NCBI RefSeq assembly: GCF_051521495.1
Contig: NZ_CP150355.1
Coordinates: 6,758,001-6,822,000 of the forward strand
Length of the DNA: 64,000 nt
Direction of reading: 5' to 3'
Source of the DNA: Sorangium sp051521495
GTDB taxonomy: Bacteria > Myxococcota_A > Polyangia > Polyangiales > Polyangiaceae
The translations under genes were made by a program, and so were the position numbers. Below the pieces are notes generated by a model, which ran no database searches, had not been told where the DNA came from, and saw only the letters and a list, made by a program, of their open reading frames with translations. This document shows positions 41,320 through 50,344 of the stretch, piece by piece (the stretch's first letter is position 1; each line of letters starts with the position of its first letter).

Positions 41320-41952
41320 ATGTCCAGAGACATCGAGCTTCAGTGTCGTTGTGGAAAGGTCCACGGATGGCTGCGCGGCGCATCGCCGAACGCGGTGAAC
41401 CGCGCCGTCTGCTACTGCGCCGACTGCCAGGCGTTCTTGCACCATCTCGGCCGCGCCGACCTGCTCGACGAGCACGGCGGCTCGGACATCGTGCAGGTCG
41501 CTCCGTCGGCGGTCTCGTTCGACCGCGGCGACGAGTTCATCGCCGCGTTGCGCCTCACGCCGGGGGGCCTCTATCGCTGGTACGCGACGTGCTGCAAGAC
41601 GCCGCTCGGCAACACGTTGAAGCCGCGACTGCCGTTCGTCGGCATCGTCACCGATCTGTTCCAGCACGCCCCGGGCGCGCTCCCGAGCGACGAGATCTTC
41701 GGCGCGCCAAGCGGCAGGATCTGGGGCAAGTTCGCGATCGGCGAGCCGCCGCCCGGGTCGGTGAAGCCGAACGTGCGCTTCCTCGCGCACACGGTGCGGA
41801 AGCTGCTCGGCTGGAAGCTCCGCGGCGAGACGTGGCCGCACCCGTTCTTCGATCGCGCGAGCGGCAATCCGAAGTACCCGATCACCGTGCTGTCCACGGC
41901 CGAGCGCGACGCGCTGCGCCCGCTGTGCGGCCCGCGTCCCGCGAGCGCATGA
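41320..41952 (+). CDS. GFA-fold zinc-binding protein, DUF6151-like
   Basis: A 210-residue cytoplasmic protein. The N-terminal half carries the cysteine pattern of the GFA/CENP-V zinc fold: QCRCGKVHGWL, VCYCADCQAFLHHL and YATCCKTPLGN. The C-terminal half (FFDRASGNPKYPITVLSTAE) matches the longer DUF6151-type members. GFA proteins include putative glutathione-dependent formaldehyde-activating enzymes, but no catalysis is assured here. It is convergent with the EEP gene that follows. Confidence 0.88.
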   Translation: MSRDIELQCRCGKVHGWLRGASPNAVNRAVCYCADCQAFLHHLGRADLLDEHGGSDIVQVAPSAVSFDRGDEFIAALRLTPGGLYRWYATCCKTPLGNTLKPRLPFVGIVTDLFQHAPGALPSDEIFGAPSGRIWGKFAIGEPPPGSVKPNVRFLAHTVRKLLGWKLRGETWPHPFFDRASGNPKYPITVLSTAERDALRPLCGPRPASA

Positions 41953-41992
41953 CGGGCCGGCTCGAGCGCCCCCGCCCTCGGGCGACGCGGTA

Positions 41993-43126
41993 CTACCGCG
42001 CGGCGCGCCCTTCGCGCGGGGGACCGGTCCGGCGCAGGTCGGCGACGATCGGCAGGTGATCCGAGCCGAGATCCGGGCCTATCCACGCGCGCTCGGTCGT
42101 CCAGCCAGGCCCTGCGAGCACGTGGTCGATGCGGACGCCGAACCAGCGCGTCCGCTTCGTCGCGCCGACCCCCAGGCCGGCGCGCGAGAACGCGTTCTCG
42201 AAGCCTGCCCAGAAGCGCCGGTAGATGGCGCTGTCGACCGGCATGTTGAAGTCGCCGACGATGACGGCCGGATAGGGTGCCTCGTCGACCCACTGCCGCG
42301 CGAGCTCCGACTCCCAGGCGCGCAACGCGATGACGCGATCGTGCTCCGCGGCCTGCTTCCATAGTCCGTGCATCAGCGCCTCGATCGCCTCGCGGGGCGT
42401 CTCCAGGTGCAGGTTGAGCAGGCTGAAGGTGTGTGTTCCGGACGGCTCATGGGCGCTCGGCCGCGGCGTGTCCGGCAGCGCGATCGCGTAGCGGAGGATC
42501 GCGCCGTGGCCGCCTTCACGCCAGACGTCGCTGCGATCCCTGGACTCGACCTCGAGGATGGGGTGCCGGCTCAAAAGGCACATCCCGCGATCGACGTGAA
42601 CGGACCATCCGGGAAAGGCTGCGGTCAGCGCTTGCTCCGGCGCCGAGCACTCCTGCAGCGCGAGCACGTCGGGCCGGGTATCGGCGACGAAGCCCTTGAG
42701 TCGATCCATGTTCATGGCGCGGCTCCCCGTGTTGAACGAGGCGACGCGCAGATCGCCGCCGTCGGCCCCTCCGCCTAGGGCCTGGAGCGAGCATGTGAAA
42801 CCAAGAATGGGCCCGACCACGACCACCGACGCCAGCGCCGCCGGCAGGAGGGCGCGGCGTTGCACGAGGAGCGCGGCGGGCACGATCACGAGGAGAGGGA
42901 GGGCGATGATCTGACGCGGACCGAAGAGAAAGAGCGTCCCTGGCCACCACCGATCGCCGACGATGGGCAGGGCGAGCCAGATCGAGGCGACCGCGACGAG
43001 GTAGAGCGCGGCGAGGAAGAGCACGAGGAACCGGAGCCGGCGCCAGTGCGGCGGGGACGGAGGGCGCCCGGCGGCGGGCTCTTGCGGGTCGGACGATGCA
43101 TCCCTGGACGGCTCGCGGTGGCGCAT
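41993..43126 (-). CDS. Membrane-anchored endonuclease/exonuclease/phosphatase family protein
   Basis: A 377-residue protein with three N-terminal membrane helices (FLVLFLAALYLVAVASIWLA; LPLLVIVPAALLVQR; ALLPAALASVVVVGPILGF) and a C-terminal EEP domain facing outside or the cytoplasm. Catalytic marks: LRVASFNTG, DVLALQECS, LLNLHLETP, VIVGDFNMP and GSDHLPIVADL. Similar proteins are often annotated as membrane endonuclease/exonuclease/phosphatase; substrate unknown. GGAAG lies about eight bases before the ATG at 43126. Confidence 0.92.
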   Translation of the reverse strand: MRHREPSRDASSDPQEPAAGRPPSPPHWRRLRFLVLFLAALYLVAVASIWLALPIVGDRWWPGTLFLFGPRQIIALPLLVIVPAALLVQRRALLPAALASVVVVGPILGFTCSLQALGGGADGGDLRVASFNTGSRAMNMDRLKGFVADTRPDVLALQECSAPEQALTAAFPGWSVHVDRGMCLLSRHPILEVESRDRSDVWREGGHGAILRYAIALPDTPRPSAHEPSGTHTFSLLNLHLETPREAIEALMHGLWKQAAEHDRVIALRAWESELARQWVDEAPYPAVIVGDFNMPVDSAIYRRFWAGFENAFSRAGLGVGATKRTRWFGVRIDHVLAGPGWTTERAWIGPDLGSDHLPIVADLRRTGPPREGRAAR

Positions 43127-43452
43127 CGATGTTCTTCCGTGGGTGGGTAGAGTCCGTCTCGACGCACGCGGACGGCGAGGAACACACGCGAGAAGGCCGG
43201 GGCGGCCGAGACGACCTCCTCAAGAACAAGAGAGCAACAAGCAGGCCATCGGGCGGTCGCGAGCTCCTCGAGATGTGCGAGCGAGCGAGCGCGCCGGCTC
43301 GGCAGAACCGTGGACATGCCCGCGCTGCGCTGAAAGCGCGTGAGCTTCGCTGGAATTCCCATGGCTGCGCGCGGCGCGCTGGGACCCGCTCAAGAGCTGA
43401 TTTCTCCGGTGCCATGAGGTAGGGTGGCGCCTTGCAGGAGCACGCTATCCCT
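43127..43452. other. Divergent gap, no gene seen
   Basis: About 325 nt between the EEP gene and manA. It includes a short CGAGCGAGCGAG run near 43278. The stretch CAGGAG at about 43436 may be the ribosome-binding site of manA. No clear promoter elements. Confidence 0.4.
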
Positions 43453-44652
43453 ATGTTTTCGCTCGATAACCGCGTTCAGGAGTACGCCTGGGGCTCCCGG
43501 GACGCCATCGCGACGCTGCTCGGACAGGGCCCCTCGGGTAAGCCGCAGGCCGAGCTCTGGATGGGAGCCCATCCGGCGGCCTCCTCGTGCATCGAGCTCG
43601 ACGGAGGCCGAGAGCGCCTGATCGACGCGATCTCCAAGCACGCGGACGCCTTTCTCGGCGGGCCGACGCGCGATCGCTTCGGCGCCCGGCTCCCCTTTCT
43701 GCTCAAGGTGCTCGCGGCCGACCAGCCGCTGTCGCTGCAAGCGCACCCGGACGAAGCGCAGGCGCGGCGCGGGTTCGACGCGGAGAACGCCGCCGGCATC
43801 CCGGTCGACGCCCCCGAGCGCACCTACCGCGACCCGCACCACAAGCCCGAGCTCATCTGCGCTCTCACCCCGTTCGACGCCCTCTGCGGCTTCCGGCCGG
43901 CTGCGGCCCTGCCAGAGGTCTTCGAGCTCCTCGCTGGGGGCCCAGCGGACGCGCTCGTTCCGCGCGGCACCGAGGCGACCGACGCGGCCGCCGTCGCGCG
44001 GCTCGTCCAGGGCCTGCTCGCGCTCGAACCGGCCACCCGGCGGGAGCTCGTGTCCTCGGTGCTCGATGCGTGCCGGGCGCGCGCCCAGGCGGGCGGATGG
44101 CTCGCGCGCGCCGCTGGCTGGGCGCTCCGCCTGCACGAGCTCTATCCGGGCGACGTCGGCGTCGTGATCGCGCTCCTGCTCAACGACGTGCACCTGGAGC
44201 CGGGTGAGGCGCTGTACCTGCCGCCGCGCCGGCTGCACGCCTATGTGCAGGGCGTCGGGATCGAGATCATGGCGAGCTCCGACAACGTGCTGCGCGGCGG
44301 GCTGACGCCGAAGCGCGTCAACGTCGACGAGCTCATGCGTGTCCTCGATTTCGCGCCGTGGCGTGTCGAGCCCGTCGTGCCGCGCCAGGTCGGCGCGGAG
44401 TCCTTCTATGACACCCCCGCGCCGGAGTTCCGGCTCTCCCGCATCGAGCTCGCCGCCGCGTCCCGCTGGACGACCGACGACCGCCGCGGCCCTGAGATCC
44501 TGCTCTGCACCCGGGGACAGGCTTCGCTGGTCGACGCGCGCGGCGCCGCCCGCGAGCTCCGTCAGGGTGGGTCGATCTTCATCCCGTTCTCGTCGGGGAG
44601 CTACGCCATCGAGGGAGATGGCCAGTTCTTCCGGGCCACCGTCGGCCTCTAG
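43453..44652 (+). CDS. manA: Mannose-6-phosphate isomerase, class I
   Basis: Interconverts fructose-6-phosphate and mannose-6-phosphate, feeding mannosylated polysaccharides or mannose use. The 399-residue protein has the type I PMI marks: NRVQEYAWGS, PQAELWMGAHP, the zinc-site region LSLQAHPDEAQA, YRDPHHKPELICAL and the catalytic LPPRRLHAYVQG followed by EIMASSDNVLRGGLTPK. A TTG seven codons upstream (43432) is an alternative start; I chose the ATG at 43453 because the protein's homology begins just there. It stands alone, convergent with the nitrate-reductase operon. Confidence 0.95.
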   Translation: MFSLDNRVQEYAWGSRDAIATLLGQGPSGKPQAELWMGAHPAASSCIELDGGRERLIDAISKHADAFLGGPTRDRFGARLPFLLKVLAADQPLSLQAHPDEAQARRGFDAENAAGIPVDAPERTYRDPHHKPELICALTPFDALCGFRPAAALPEVFELLAGGPADALVPRGTEATDAAAVARLVQGLLALEPATRRELVSSVLDACRARAQAGGWLARAAGWALRLHELYPGDVGVVIALLLNDVHLEPGEALYLPPRRLHAYVQGVGIEIMASSDNVLRGGLTPKRVNVDELMRVLDFAPWRVEPVVPRQVGAESFYDTPAPEFRLSRIELAAASRWTTDDRRGPEILLCTRGQASLVDARGAARELRQGGSIFIPFSSGSYAIEGDGQFFRATVGL

Positions 44653-44717
44653 GGCCTCTCTCGAGCGAGGCCTCCTCCTCTGCTCACGGAATCACGGAGC
44701 CACGCAGGCGCAACGCG

Positions 44718-45074
44718 CTATCGCAGGGCATCGTCGATCCGGACGCGCACGAGGCGAACGCCGGCAGGAATCCGGAGCAGCGTATCCCACCACTCGGCGC
44801 CCGCGAAGCGATAACGGATCTGAACGCCGAGCGCCGTCCCATCGCCGAGCGCGCGGCGGGCGAGGGTGAGCTCGTCGCTCCCGCTCGCGGCCCGCGGGAG
44901 ATCCCCGGCGCGGGCCGTCGGACCGGCCTTGAGCGACACCGAGACGAGCTCCGCGACCTCGACGATGTCGAAGAAGAGCTGATCGAGGGTCGCCTCGTCG
45001 AGCATCGCCTCCTGCAAAGGCGGCAGCGGTACCTCGGGCCCGATCTCGTTCTCATCCATGGTGTGGGGCTTCAT
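44718..45074 (-). CDS. Small unknown protein, last gene of the nap operon
   Basis: A 118-residue soluble protein without signal peptide. The start ATG overlaps the stop of the tetraheme NapB gene by 4 nt, so it is certainly in the operon. It has an acidic helical N-terminal half (MLDEATLDQLFFDIVEVAEL) and a beta-rich C-terminal half (LGVQIRYRFAGAEWWDTLLR, RLVRVRIDD). No family recognised; it may be an assembly or maturation factor for the nitrate reductase, judged only from position. Confidence 0.75.
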   Translation of the reverse strand: MKPHTMDENEIGPEVPLPPLQEAMLDEATLDQLFFDIVEVAELVSVSLKAGPTARAGDLPRAASGSDELTLARRALGDGTALGVQIRYRFAGAEWWDTLLRIPAGVRLVRVRIDDALR

Positions 45075-45844
45075 GGCGTGTCCGCTCTCATGCTCGGCGG
45101 CGGCCACGCCGAGAGAGCCTTCGGCGCGCGCTGATCGAGCTCGGCCGAAGGGGCGTGACACTGGGTGCAGCTCTGCCGGTAAGGGTGGGTCGAGCGTATG
45201 CCGAGGACGCCATGAACGCCGTGGCAGCTCGCGCACTCCGAGCGCATCAGTGTCGGGTGCGGGATCGTGGGCGGCGCGCCCTCGTAGGCGCGGGCGCCTC
45301 GCCGCGGCGAGGCCATGCCCACGAAGCTGTTCTCGGGCGCTGGCGGCGTCTCCGTGAGCGGCCGCGGGTCGTCGCCGACGACGTGGCACTGCGTGCAGCT
45401 CTCGTAGCGAACGTGGCTCATCCTCGGCGCGGTGAGGTTGGCGACGCGCAGCCCGCGCTCGTGGCACGACAGGCAATCCGGGGCGCCTAGCTGCTCGATG
45501 CGGTGCGGGATCGTGGGCGGCGCGCCGTCGTAGGCGCGGCGGGACGCACGCTTTTCGAGCGCCGCCTCTCGATCGGCCTCCGACGGCTCGACAGGCGCGA
45601 AGAGATCGGCGTGCGCCGCCTCGAGCCGGGTGAAGGCGCCCTCGTACATGTCAGCGTTCGGGCCGTACGCGCGCTCGCGCATGTCGGGGTAGCTGCGCGC
45701 CTCGACGCTCGCCGACGGCAGGGGGGAATCGCCGCGCAGCGCCGCCACCCCCTGCTCCGTGCCGCGGACTCCCGAGAAGAAGCCCACCGCCGCGATGGCG
45801 ATGATCGTCGCGAGGACGACGTGCAGGCTGCGAGCGTCCTTCAT
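45071..45844 (-). CDS. napB: NapB-like periplasmic cytochrome c with four hemes (doubled NapB)
   Basis: Electron-transfer subunit of periplasmic nitrate reductase. The 257-residue protein has an N-terminal signal/anchor helix (HVVLATIIAIAAVGFF). NapB normally is about 150 residues with two CxxCH hemes. Here two NapB-like units follow one another. Unit 1 has RAYDGAPPTIPH, C124LSCH and C150TQCH. Unit 2 has RAYEGAPPTIPH, C204ASCH and C226TQCH. The repeated (R)AY(D/E)GAPPTIPH and CTQCH sequences show internal duplication. The start overlaps the napA stop by 4 nt and its own stop overlaps the next gene by 4 nt. Confidence 0.9.
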   Translation of the reverse strand: MKDARSLHVVLATIIAIAAVGFFSGVRGTEQGVAALRGDSPLPSASVEARSYPDMRERAYGPNADMYEGAFTRLEAAHADLFAPVEPSEADREAALEKRASRRAYDGAPPTIPHRIEQLGAPDCLSCHERGLRVANLTAPRMSHVRYESCTQCHVVGDDPRPLTETPPAPENSFVGMASPRRGARAYEGAPPTIPHPTLMRSECASCHGVHGVLGIRSTHPYRQSCTQCHAPSAELDQRAPKALSAWPPPSMRADTP

Positions 45845-48264
45845 CGCGCCTCCGCCCGTTTGCCCTGCGGCTTGCGCCGGATCCTGACCGCGCACTTCTT
45901 GTAGTCCGGCTGCTTCGAGAGCGGATCGTACGCCTCGAGCGTCGCGCGGTTCACCAGGATGGTCTCATCGAAGAAGGGCACGAACACCGTGCCCGGCGGG
46001 GGCGCGCCCCGGCCCTCGATCCAGACGGGCAGCTCCAGCGCGCCGCGCCGGCTCTCCAGGATGACGACCTCGCCGTCGCCGACGCCGAGCTTCCTCGCGT
46101 CCTCGCGGTTCATCTCCAGGTACGACTGCGGCATCGCCCGCTGGAGCTGAGGGATCCTCATGGTGAGCGACCCCGTGTGCCAGTGTTCGAGCACGCGGCC
46201 CGTGCACAGCCAGAAGGGATAGTCGGCGTCGGGCGACTCGGGCGGCGGCTCGTAAGGGTGAAACCAGATGAGCGCACGGTCGTCCTTGGTCACCGAGTGG
46301 TAAAACTGGATCTCGTCCTTCGTGGCGTAGGGATCGTCGAACCTCGCGAAGCGGAACCGCGTCTCCCGCCACGCGCCGTCGGGCTGCTCGACCACGGGCC
46401 ACCGCAGGCCCCGCGCCTTCACGTACTCGCGGTAGGGCGCCAGGTCCTTGTGCTTGAAGCGGGAGAACTCGCGGTATTCCTCGAAGAGCTGCTCGTCGAC
46501 GTTGACGTCGTGGTAATGCGCGTAGTCCCAAACCGGCACTTGCTTGCCGTCCTTGCGGATGTCGAACAGGAAGCGGCCGTCCTTGTCCTTCATCCCGGCG
46601 AAGCCCATGTCATGGAGCTTGCGCGCCACCGCGACGATCTGCCATGCATCGTCCCGCGCCTCGCCGGGCGGCTCGACCATCTTGAACCACTGCTGCGTGC
46701 GGCGCTCGGAGTTGCCGAACATCCCGTTCTTCTCGACCCACATGGCCGAGGGCAGGACGAGGTCCGCGGCGCGCACCGTGGCCGTCGGGTAGACGTCGGA
46801 CACGATCAGGAACTTGCCCGGGATCTTTCGGCTCGCGTCGAAGAGCTCGTTCGTGTTCGGCAACGACTGGCCTGGATTGGTCACCATGACCCAGATGGTG
46901 TCGATGTCGCCCCCTTGCTCCTTCGGGGTCGAGAAGCGCTTCCAGAGGTCGACCGTGTGGTAGCCAGGCTTCGGGTTGATCCGCCCCTCGGGGAGGTTCC
47001 AGAGGTGCTCGGCTTCCCGCCGGTGCTCGGTGCTCGTGACGACGAGCCCGCCGGGGAGCCCGTTGGCGAGCGTGCCGACCTCGCGCACCGTGCCGCAGGC
47101 CGACGGCTGGCCCGTCAGGCTGGTCGGGGCGTCGCCGGGCTTGCCGAAATGACCGCTGAGCAGGTGCACGCCGTGCACCAGATCGTTGATCGCGGTGCCG
47201 CGGGTGTGCTGGTTCATCCCCATGCACCAGAGGCTCGTGATCCGCAGATCGCGGCGACCGAAGAGATCCGCCAGCATCCGGATGTCCTTTGCGGCGACGC
47301 CCGAGATCGCCTCCACCCGCTCTGGCGTGTACTCGGCCAGCGCCATCTTGTACTCGTCGAAGCTCATCGGCTGTCCCTCGAGGGTCGGGTGCTCGGTCCG
47401 CTTCCGGAAGTTGCAGAACCTGTCGACGAACGCCCGGTCGAACGTCCCGCGCTCGACGAGCAGGTGCGCGATGCCGTTCGCGATCGCGAGATCGGTGTTC
47501 GGCTTGAAATACAGCGTGTGCTGGCAGAAGGCCGAGGTGCGCGTGCGCCGCGTCGTGAGATCGATGAGGAGCACCTGCTCGCCCCGCGAGCGCCGGTCGA
47601 CGACGCGCGAGAAGAGCACGGGGTGCATCTCGGCGGGGTTGTTGCCCCACATGAGGAGGACATCGCACCTGTCCAGGTCCTCGTAGCAGCCGGCCGGCTC
47701 GTCCACGCCGTAGGTGGAGAGGAAGCCTGTCACCGCCGACGCCATGCAGAGGCGCGCGTTCGGGTCGATCTGGTTGTTCCCGAGCCCCGCCTTCACGAGC
47801 TTGTTCGCCGCGTACCCCTCGGGGATCGTCCACTGGCCGCTGCCGTAGAGCGCGAACCCCGCTGGGTTCTGCATCGCGCGCCGCGCGATGATCGCGATGG
47901 CCTCGTCCCAGCCGATGGGCTCGAGCTTGCCGTTCCTGCGGAGCAGCGGCCTCGTGAGCCGGTCTCTGCCGTAGAGCGCGAGGCCGACATGGTACCCCTT
48001 CACGCAGAGCAGGCCCTTGTTGACGTCCGCGCTCTGGTCGCCGGCGACCGCGACCACGCGGCCCCCTCTCACGCCGACCTGCACGTGGCACCCAGTGCCG
48101 CAGAACCTGCACGGCGCCTTGTTCCAGATCACATCGGAGGCGGCTTGCGCCGCGGGCGCCGCCTCGGCGGCGGCGATGCCGTCCTTGCCCAGCGCGAGCC
48201 GGCTGGCGGCCACGGTCGCCGCGCCCATCGCGGAGCACCTCAGGAATTCACGGCGATCCATCAT
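45841..48264 (-). CDS. napA: Periplasmic nitrate reductase catalytic subunit
   Basis: Reduces nitrate to nitrite in the periplasm with a bis-MGD molybdenum centre. The 807-residue length fits NapA. A Tat signal opens it (DRREFLRCSAMGAATVA). The [4Fe-4S] cysteines are C52, C55, C59 and C87 (PCRFCGTGCH ... LLCVKGY); the common GCG is GCH here. The Mo ligand is C173 in PNARLCMASA. Later MGD motifs include LMWGNNPAEMHP, MGMNQHTRGT and WVEKNGMFGNSERR, and the C-terminal FWLCTGRVLEHWHTGSMT-like region (LEHWHTGSLTMR). The start overlaps the napD stop by 4 nt; the second ATG at 48261 has a slightly better GGAG spacing. Confidence 0.96.
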   Translation of the reverse strand: MMDRREFLRCSAMGAATVAASRLALGKDGIAAAEAAPAAQAASDVIWNKAPCRFCGTGCHVQVGVRGGRVVAVAGDQSADVNKGLLCVKGYHVGLALYGRDRLTRPLLRRNGKLEPIGWDEAIAIIARRAMQNPAGFALYGSGQWTIPEGYAANKLVKAGLGNNQIDPNARLCMASAVTGFLSTYGVDEPAGCYEDLDRCDVLLMWGNNPAEMHPVLFSRVVDRRSRGEQVLLIDLTTRRTRTSAFCQHTLYFKPNTDLAIANGIAHLLVERGTFDRAFVDRFCNFRKRTEHPTLEGQPMSFDEYKMALAEYTPERVEAISGVAAKDIRMLADLFGRRDLRITSLWCMGMNQHTRGTAINDLVHGVHLLSGHFGKPGDAPTSLTGQPSACGTVREVGTLANGLPGGLVVTSTEHRREAEHLWNLPEGRINPKPGYHTVDLWKRFSTPKEQGGDIDTIWVMVTNPGQSLPNTNELFDASRKIPGKFLIVSDVYPTATVRAADLVLPSAMWVEKNGMFGNSERRTQQWFKMVEPPGEARDDAWQIVAVARKLHDMGFAGMKDKDGRFLFDIRKDGKQVPVWDYAHYHDVNVDEQLFEEYREFSRFKHKDLAPYREYVKARGLRWPVVEQPDGAWRETRFRFARFDDPYATKDEIQFYHSVTKDDRALIWFHPYEPPPESPDADYPFWLCTGRVLEHWHTGSLTMRIPQLQRAMPQSYLEMNREDARKLGVGDGEVVILESRRGALELPVWIEGRGAPPPGTVFVPFFDETILVNRATLEAYDPLSKQPDYKKCAVRIRRKPQGKRAEAR

Positions 48265-48503
48265 GGCTCCAGATCCGAGAAGTCGACCGAGACCACATCG
48301 ACGAAGTCCACCCCGTAGGTGCAGAGCACCCGCTCCACGAGCTCTTCCCCCGCGAGCAGCGTCGCTGTCTCGGCGACCGCGGGCAGCCTGGAGCCAAACG
48401 GAGGACCGAGCGAGAGCGCCGCTTCTGCGGCAAGCGAGCGACACGCGCGCTCTCGCGCGCTGGGTTCGTTCGAAAGCGTGATGACAAGAGCGCTGATGGG
48501 CAT
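48261..48503 (-). CDS. napD: NapD-like chaperone of nitrate reductase
   Basis: An 80-residue protein of NapD size, starting MPISALVITLSNEPS, with the family's ferredoxin-like beta-alpha-beta plan and ending YGVDFVDVVSVDFSDLE, the counterpart of the EGVLAVSLVYH strand of E. coli NapD. NapD binds the NapA Tat signal and prevents premature export. It is the first gene of the minus operon napD-napA-napB-unknown, with ATGA overlap into napA. Sequence similarity to classical NapD is modest, but position and size support it. The ribosome-binding site is weak. Confidence 0.85.
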   Translation of the reverse strand: MPISALVITLSNEPSARERACRSLAAEAALSLGPPFGSRLPAVAETATLLAGEELVERVLCTYGVDFVDVVSVDFSDLEP

Positions 48504-48809
48504 CGGTATGCCGGGTCCTGGGGTTTTGCGGGTCGAGCGGCTCGAGCTGTTCGAGCGGCGCCAACGTCGCTGACATCGCCGACGTCGCTGACGTGACATC
48601 GCAAGCCCCGGGCCACGCTGGATCGCCGCCGGAACGCCTGCGCATGCGACCTGCGCCTTGCGCCTCGCCGGAGATCCCCGGCACACGACGAGCGCTGAGG
48701 AGGGCAAACGGTGCGCCCCGGACGCGCGGCCTGCAGCGTGCCCTCCCGCCGTCCGCGGTGCCGCCCCGGGCGCGCGCCATGGCACGTGGCATGCGATGCG
48801 GACCGCACC
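48504..48809. promoter_or_regulatory. Divergent promoter region of the nitrate-reductase locus
   Basis: About 300 nt between napD (minus) and the tetraheme lipoprotein gene (plus); it must drive both arms. It contains two copies of ACGTCGCTGAC at 48564 and 48582 (18 nt apart) and several TCGAGCGG/CTCGAGC elements at 48533-48560. No FNR/NarL-type box is obvious to me. No gene is seen in it. Confidence 0.5.
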
Positions 48810-49430
48810 GTGCGTTCCTCTCGTCCTCTGCCCGGTGCCGCTGCGACGCTGGGTCTCCTGTGCCTCGCGCACGCGGCCGGCTGCCGGGGTCGCGATCAAC
48901 CGCTCGGGCTGCGCCCGGCGCTCGACGCGACGCCGGTCGCCTCCGCGAGCATCCATCAACCTGAGAAGCTCTCCGGTGTCCCCGCAGGCAAGCGGGACTC
49001 CCTGGGTCGGCCGATCCGCGCGGCGTGCGTGACGTGCCACTCGCTCCGCAGACCCGAGGCGCTACCGGCCTCGGCGGCGGAGCTCGACGAGTTCCATGTC
49101 GGGCTGAAGTTCGAGCACGGCAAGTTGAGCTGCGCCTCGTGCCATGTGATCGGCGAGCAGGACACGCTGCGCAAGGCCGACGGCACGCTCCTCCCGACGC
49201 GCGACGCCATGCAGCTCTGCGGCCAGTGCCACGGCCCTCAGCTCCGCGACTACGCGAACGGGGCGCACGGCGGGATGAACGGCAGTTACGCGGGCGGCGC
49301 CCGGGTGCGCAACCACTGCGTCGACTGCCACGATCCGCACGTGCCGGCCTTCCAGCCGTCGATACCCGTCCTGCCCCCGCGCGACCGCTTCCTGGAGGCG
49401 CGCGGCACGGAAGAAGGAGCTCACCGATGA
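48810..49430 (+). CDS. Tetraheme c-type cytochrome lipoprotein
   Basis: A 206-residue periplasmic lipoprotein from a GTG at 48810, with signal LGLLCLAHAAGC as the lipobox region. Four heme-binding motifs: CVTCH, CASCH, CGQCH and CVDCH, spaced about 37, 38 and 40 residues. No NapC/NirT membrane helix is present, so it is not a NapC. It is the first gene of the plus-strand redox operon; its stop overlaps the ferredoxin start. Likely relays electrons from the ferredoxin/NrfD complex to NapB. Confidence 0.9.
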   Translation: MRSSRPLPGAAATLGLLCLAHAAGCRGRDQPLGLRPALDATPVASASIHQPEKLSGVPAGKRDSLGRPIRAACVTCHSLRRPEALPASAAELDEFHVGLKFEHGKLSCASCHVIGEQDTLRKADGTLLPTRDAMQLCGQCHGPQLRDYANGAHGGMNGSYAGGARVRNHCVDCHDPHVPAFQPSIPVLPPRDRFLEARGTEEGAHR

Positions 49431-50329
49431 CCCAGACCTCGAGGCGCGTCGCGCTCAAGGTGCTCGGAGGCACGCTCGGCGCCTCCGCCTTCGCCTACGC
49501 GATGGAGCCGCTCCGCGCGTGGAGCAAGGACCTCTCGCTCGATCAGTTCCTGCAGCGTCATTACAAGGAGCTCACGAAGGAAGAGCTCGCCGGGGTCATC
49601 CAGCGCCTCGAGCGAGAGACGCGCGAGGCGTACGGGCGCGAGGTCACGATCCGTGACGTCCGCCCACAGGAAGGCGTGCAGTTCGGCTACGCGCTCAGCC
49701 TGAGCGTGTGCATCGGCTGCCGCAAGTGCGCCGAGGCCTGCCACGTGGAGAACAACCACGATCGGCGCACGAACAACTCCTACATTCGCGTGCTCGAGAT
49801 GGATCAGGGCAGCTTCGACATGGAGAAGGGCGACGCGACGTACGAGCACGCCGTGCCCGCGAAGGGCAAGTATTACCTGCCGGTGCAGTGCCAGCAGTGC
49901 GACAACCCGCCTTGCGTGAAGGTCTGCCCCGTCCAGGCGACCTGGAAGGAGCCCGACGGCATCGTCGCCGTCGATTACAACTGGTGCATCGGCTGCCGCT
50001 ACTGCGAGGCCGCCTGCCCCTACCACGCGCGGCGCTTCAACTGGACCAAGCCCGAGGTGCCGGCGGACGAGATCAACCCGGACCAAGGCTACCTGTCGAA
50101 CCGCATCCGTCCAGCTGGCGTGGTGGAGAAGTGCACCTTCTGCTTGCACCGGACACGCGAAGGCCGGATGCCGGCCTGTCTCGAGGCCTGCCCCACGGGC
50201 GCGCGCGTCTTCGGAAACCTCCTCGATCCGAAGAGCGAGATCCGCTGGGTGCTCGAGAACAAGCGCATCTTCGTCCTCAAGGAGGAGCTCGGGACGCGGC
50301 CGCGCTTCTTCTACTTCTTCGACGTCTGA
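49427..50329 (+). CDS. Periplasmic ferredoxin-like subunit with four [4Fe-4S] clusters (NrfC/DsrO/HybA type)
   Basis: A 300-residue electron-transfer protein with a Tat-type signal (TSRRVALKVLGG ... SAFAYA). Cysteine motifs for four clusters: CIGCRKCAEAC, CQQCDNPPCVKVCP, CIGCRYCEAACP and CTFCLHRTREGRMPACLEAC. The long spacing within the last motif is typical of DMSO-reductase-type iron-sulfur subunits such as NrfC, DsrO and HybA. The start overlaps the preceding cytochrome gene by 4 nt. GAAGAAGGAG lies just upstream of the ATG. It sits between the heme protein and NrfD and should link them. Confidence 0.95.
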   Translation: MTQTSRRVALKVLGGTLGASAFAYAMEPLRAWSKDLSLDQFLQRHYKELTKEELAGVIQRLERETREAYGREVTIRDVRPQEGVQFGYALSLSVCIGCRKCAEACHVENNHDRRTNNSYIRVLEMDQGSFDMEKGDATYEHAVPAKGKYYLPVQCQQCDNPPCVKVCPVQATWKEPDGIVAVDYNWCIGCRYCEAACPYHARRFNWTKPEVPADEINPDQGYLSNRIRPAGVVEKCTFCLHRTREGRMPACLEACPTGARVFGNLLDPKSEIRWVLENKRIFVLKEELGTRPRFFYFFDV

Positions 50330-50344
50330 GCGAACGGAGCCACG

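Noticed and set aside
46177..48318. A 713-codon plus-strand open frame over napA
   Set aside because: Antisense to NapA, which has all catalytic motifs; the frame has no recognisable sequence.
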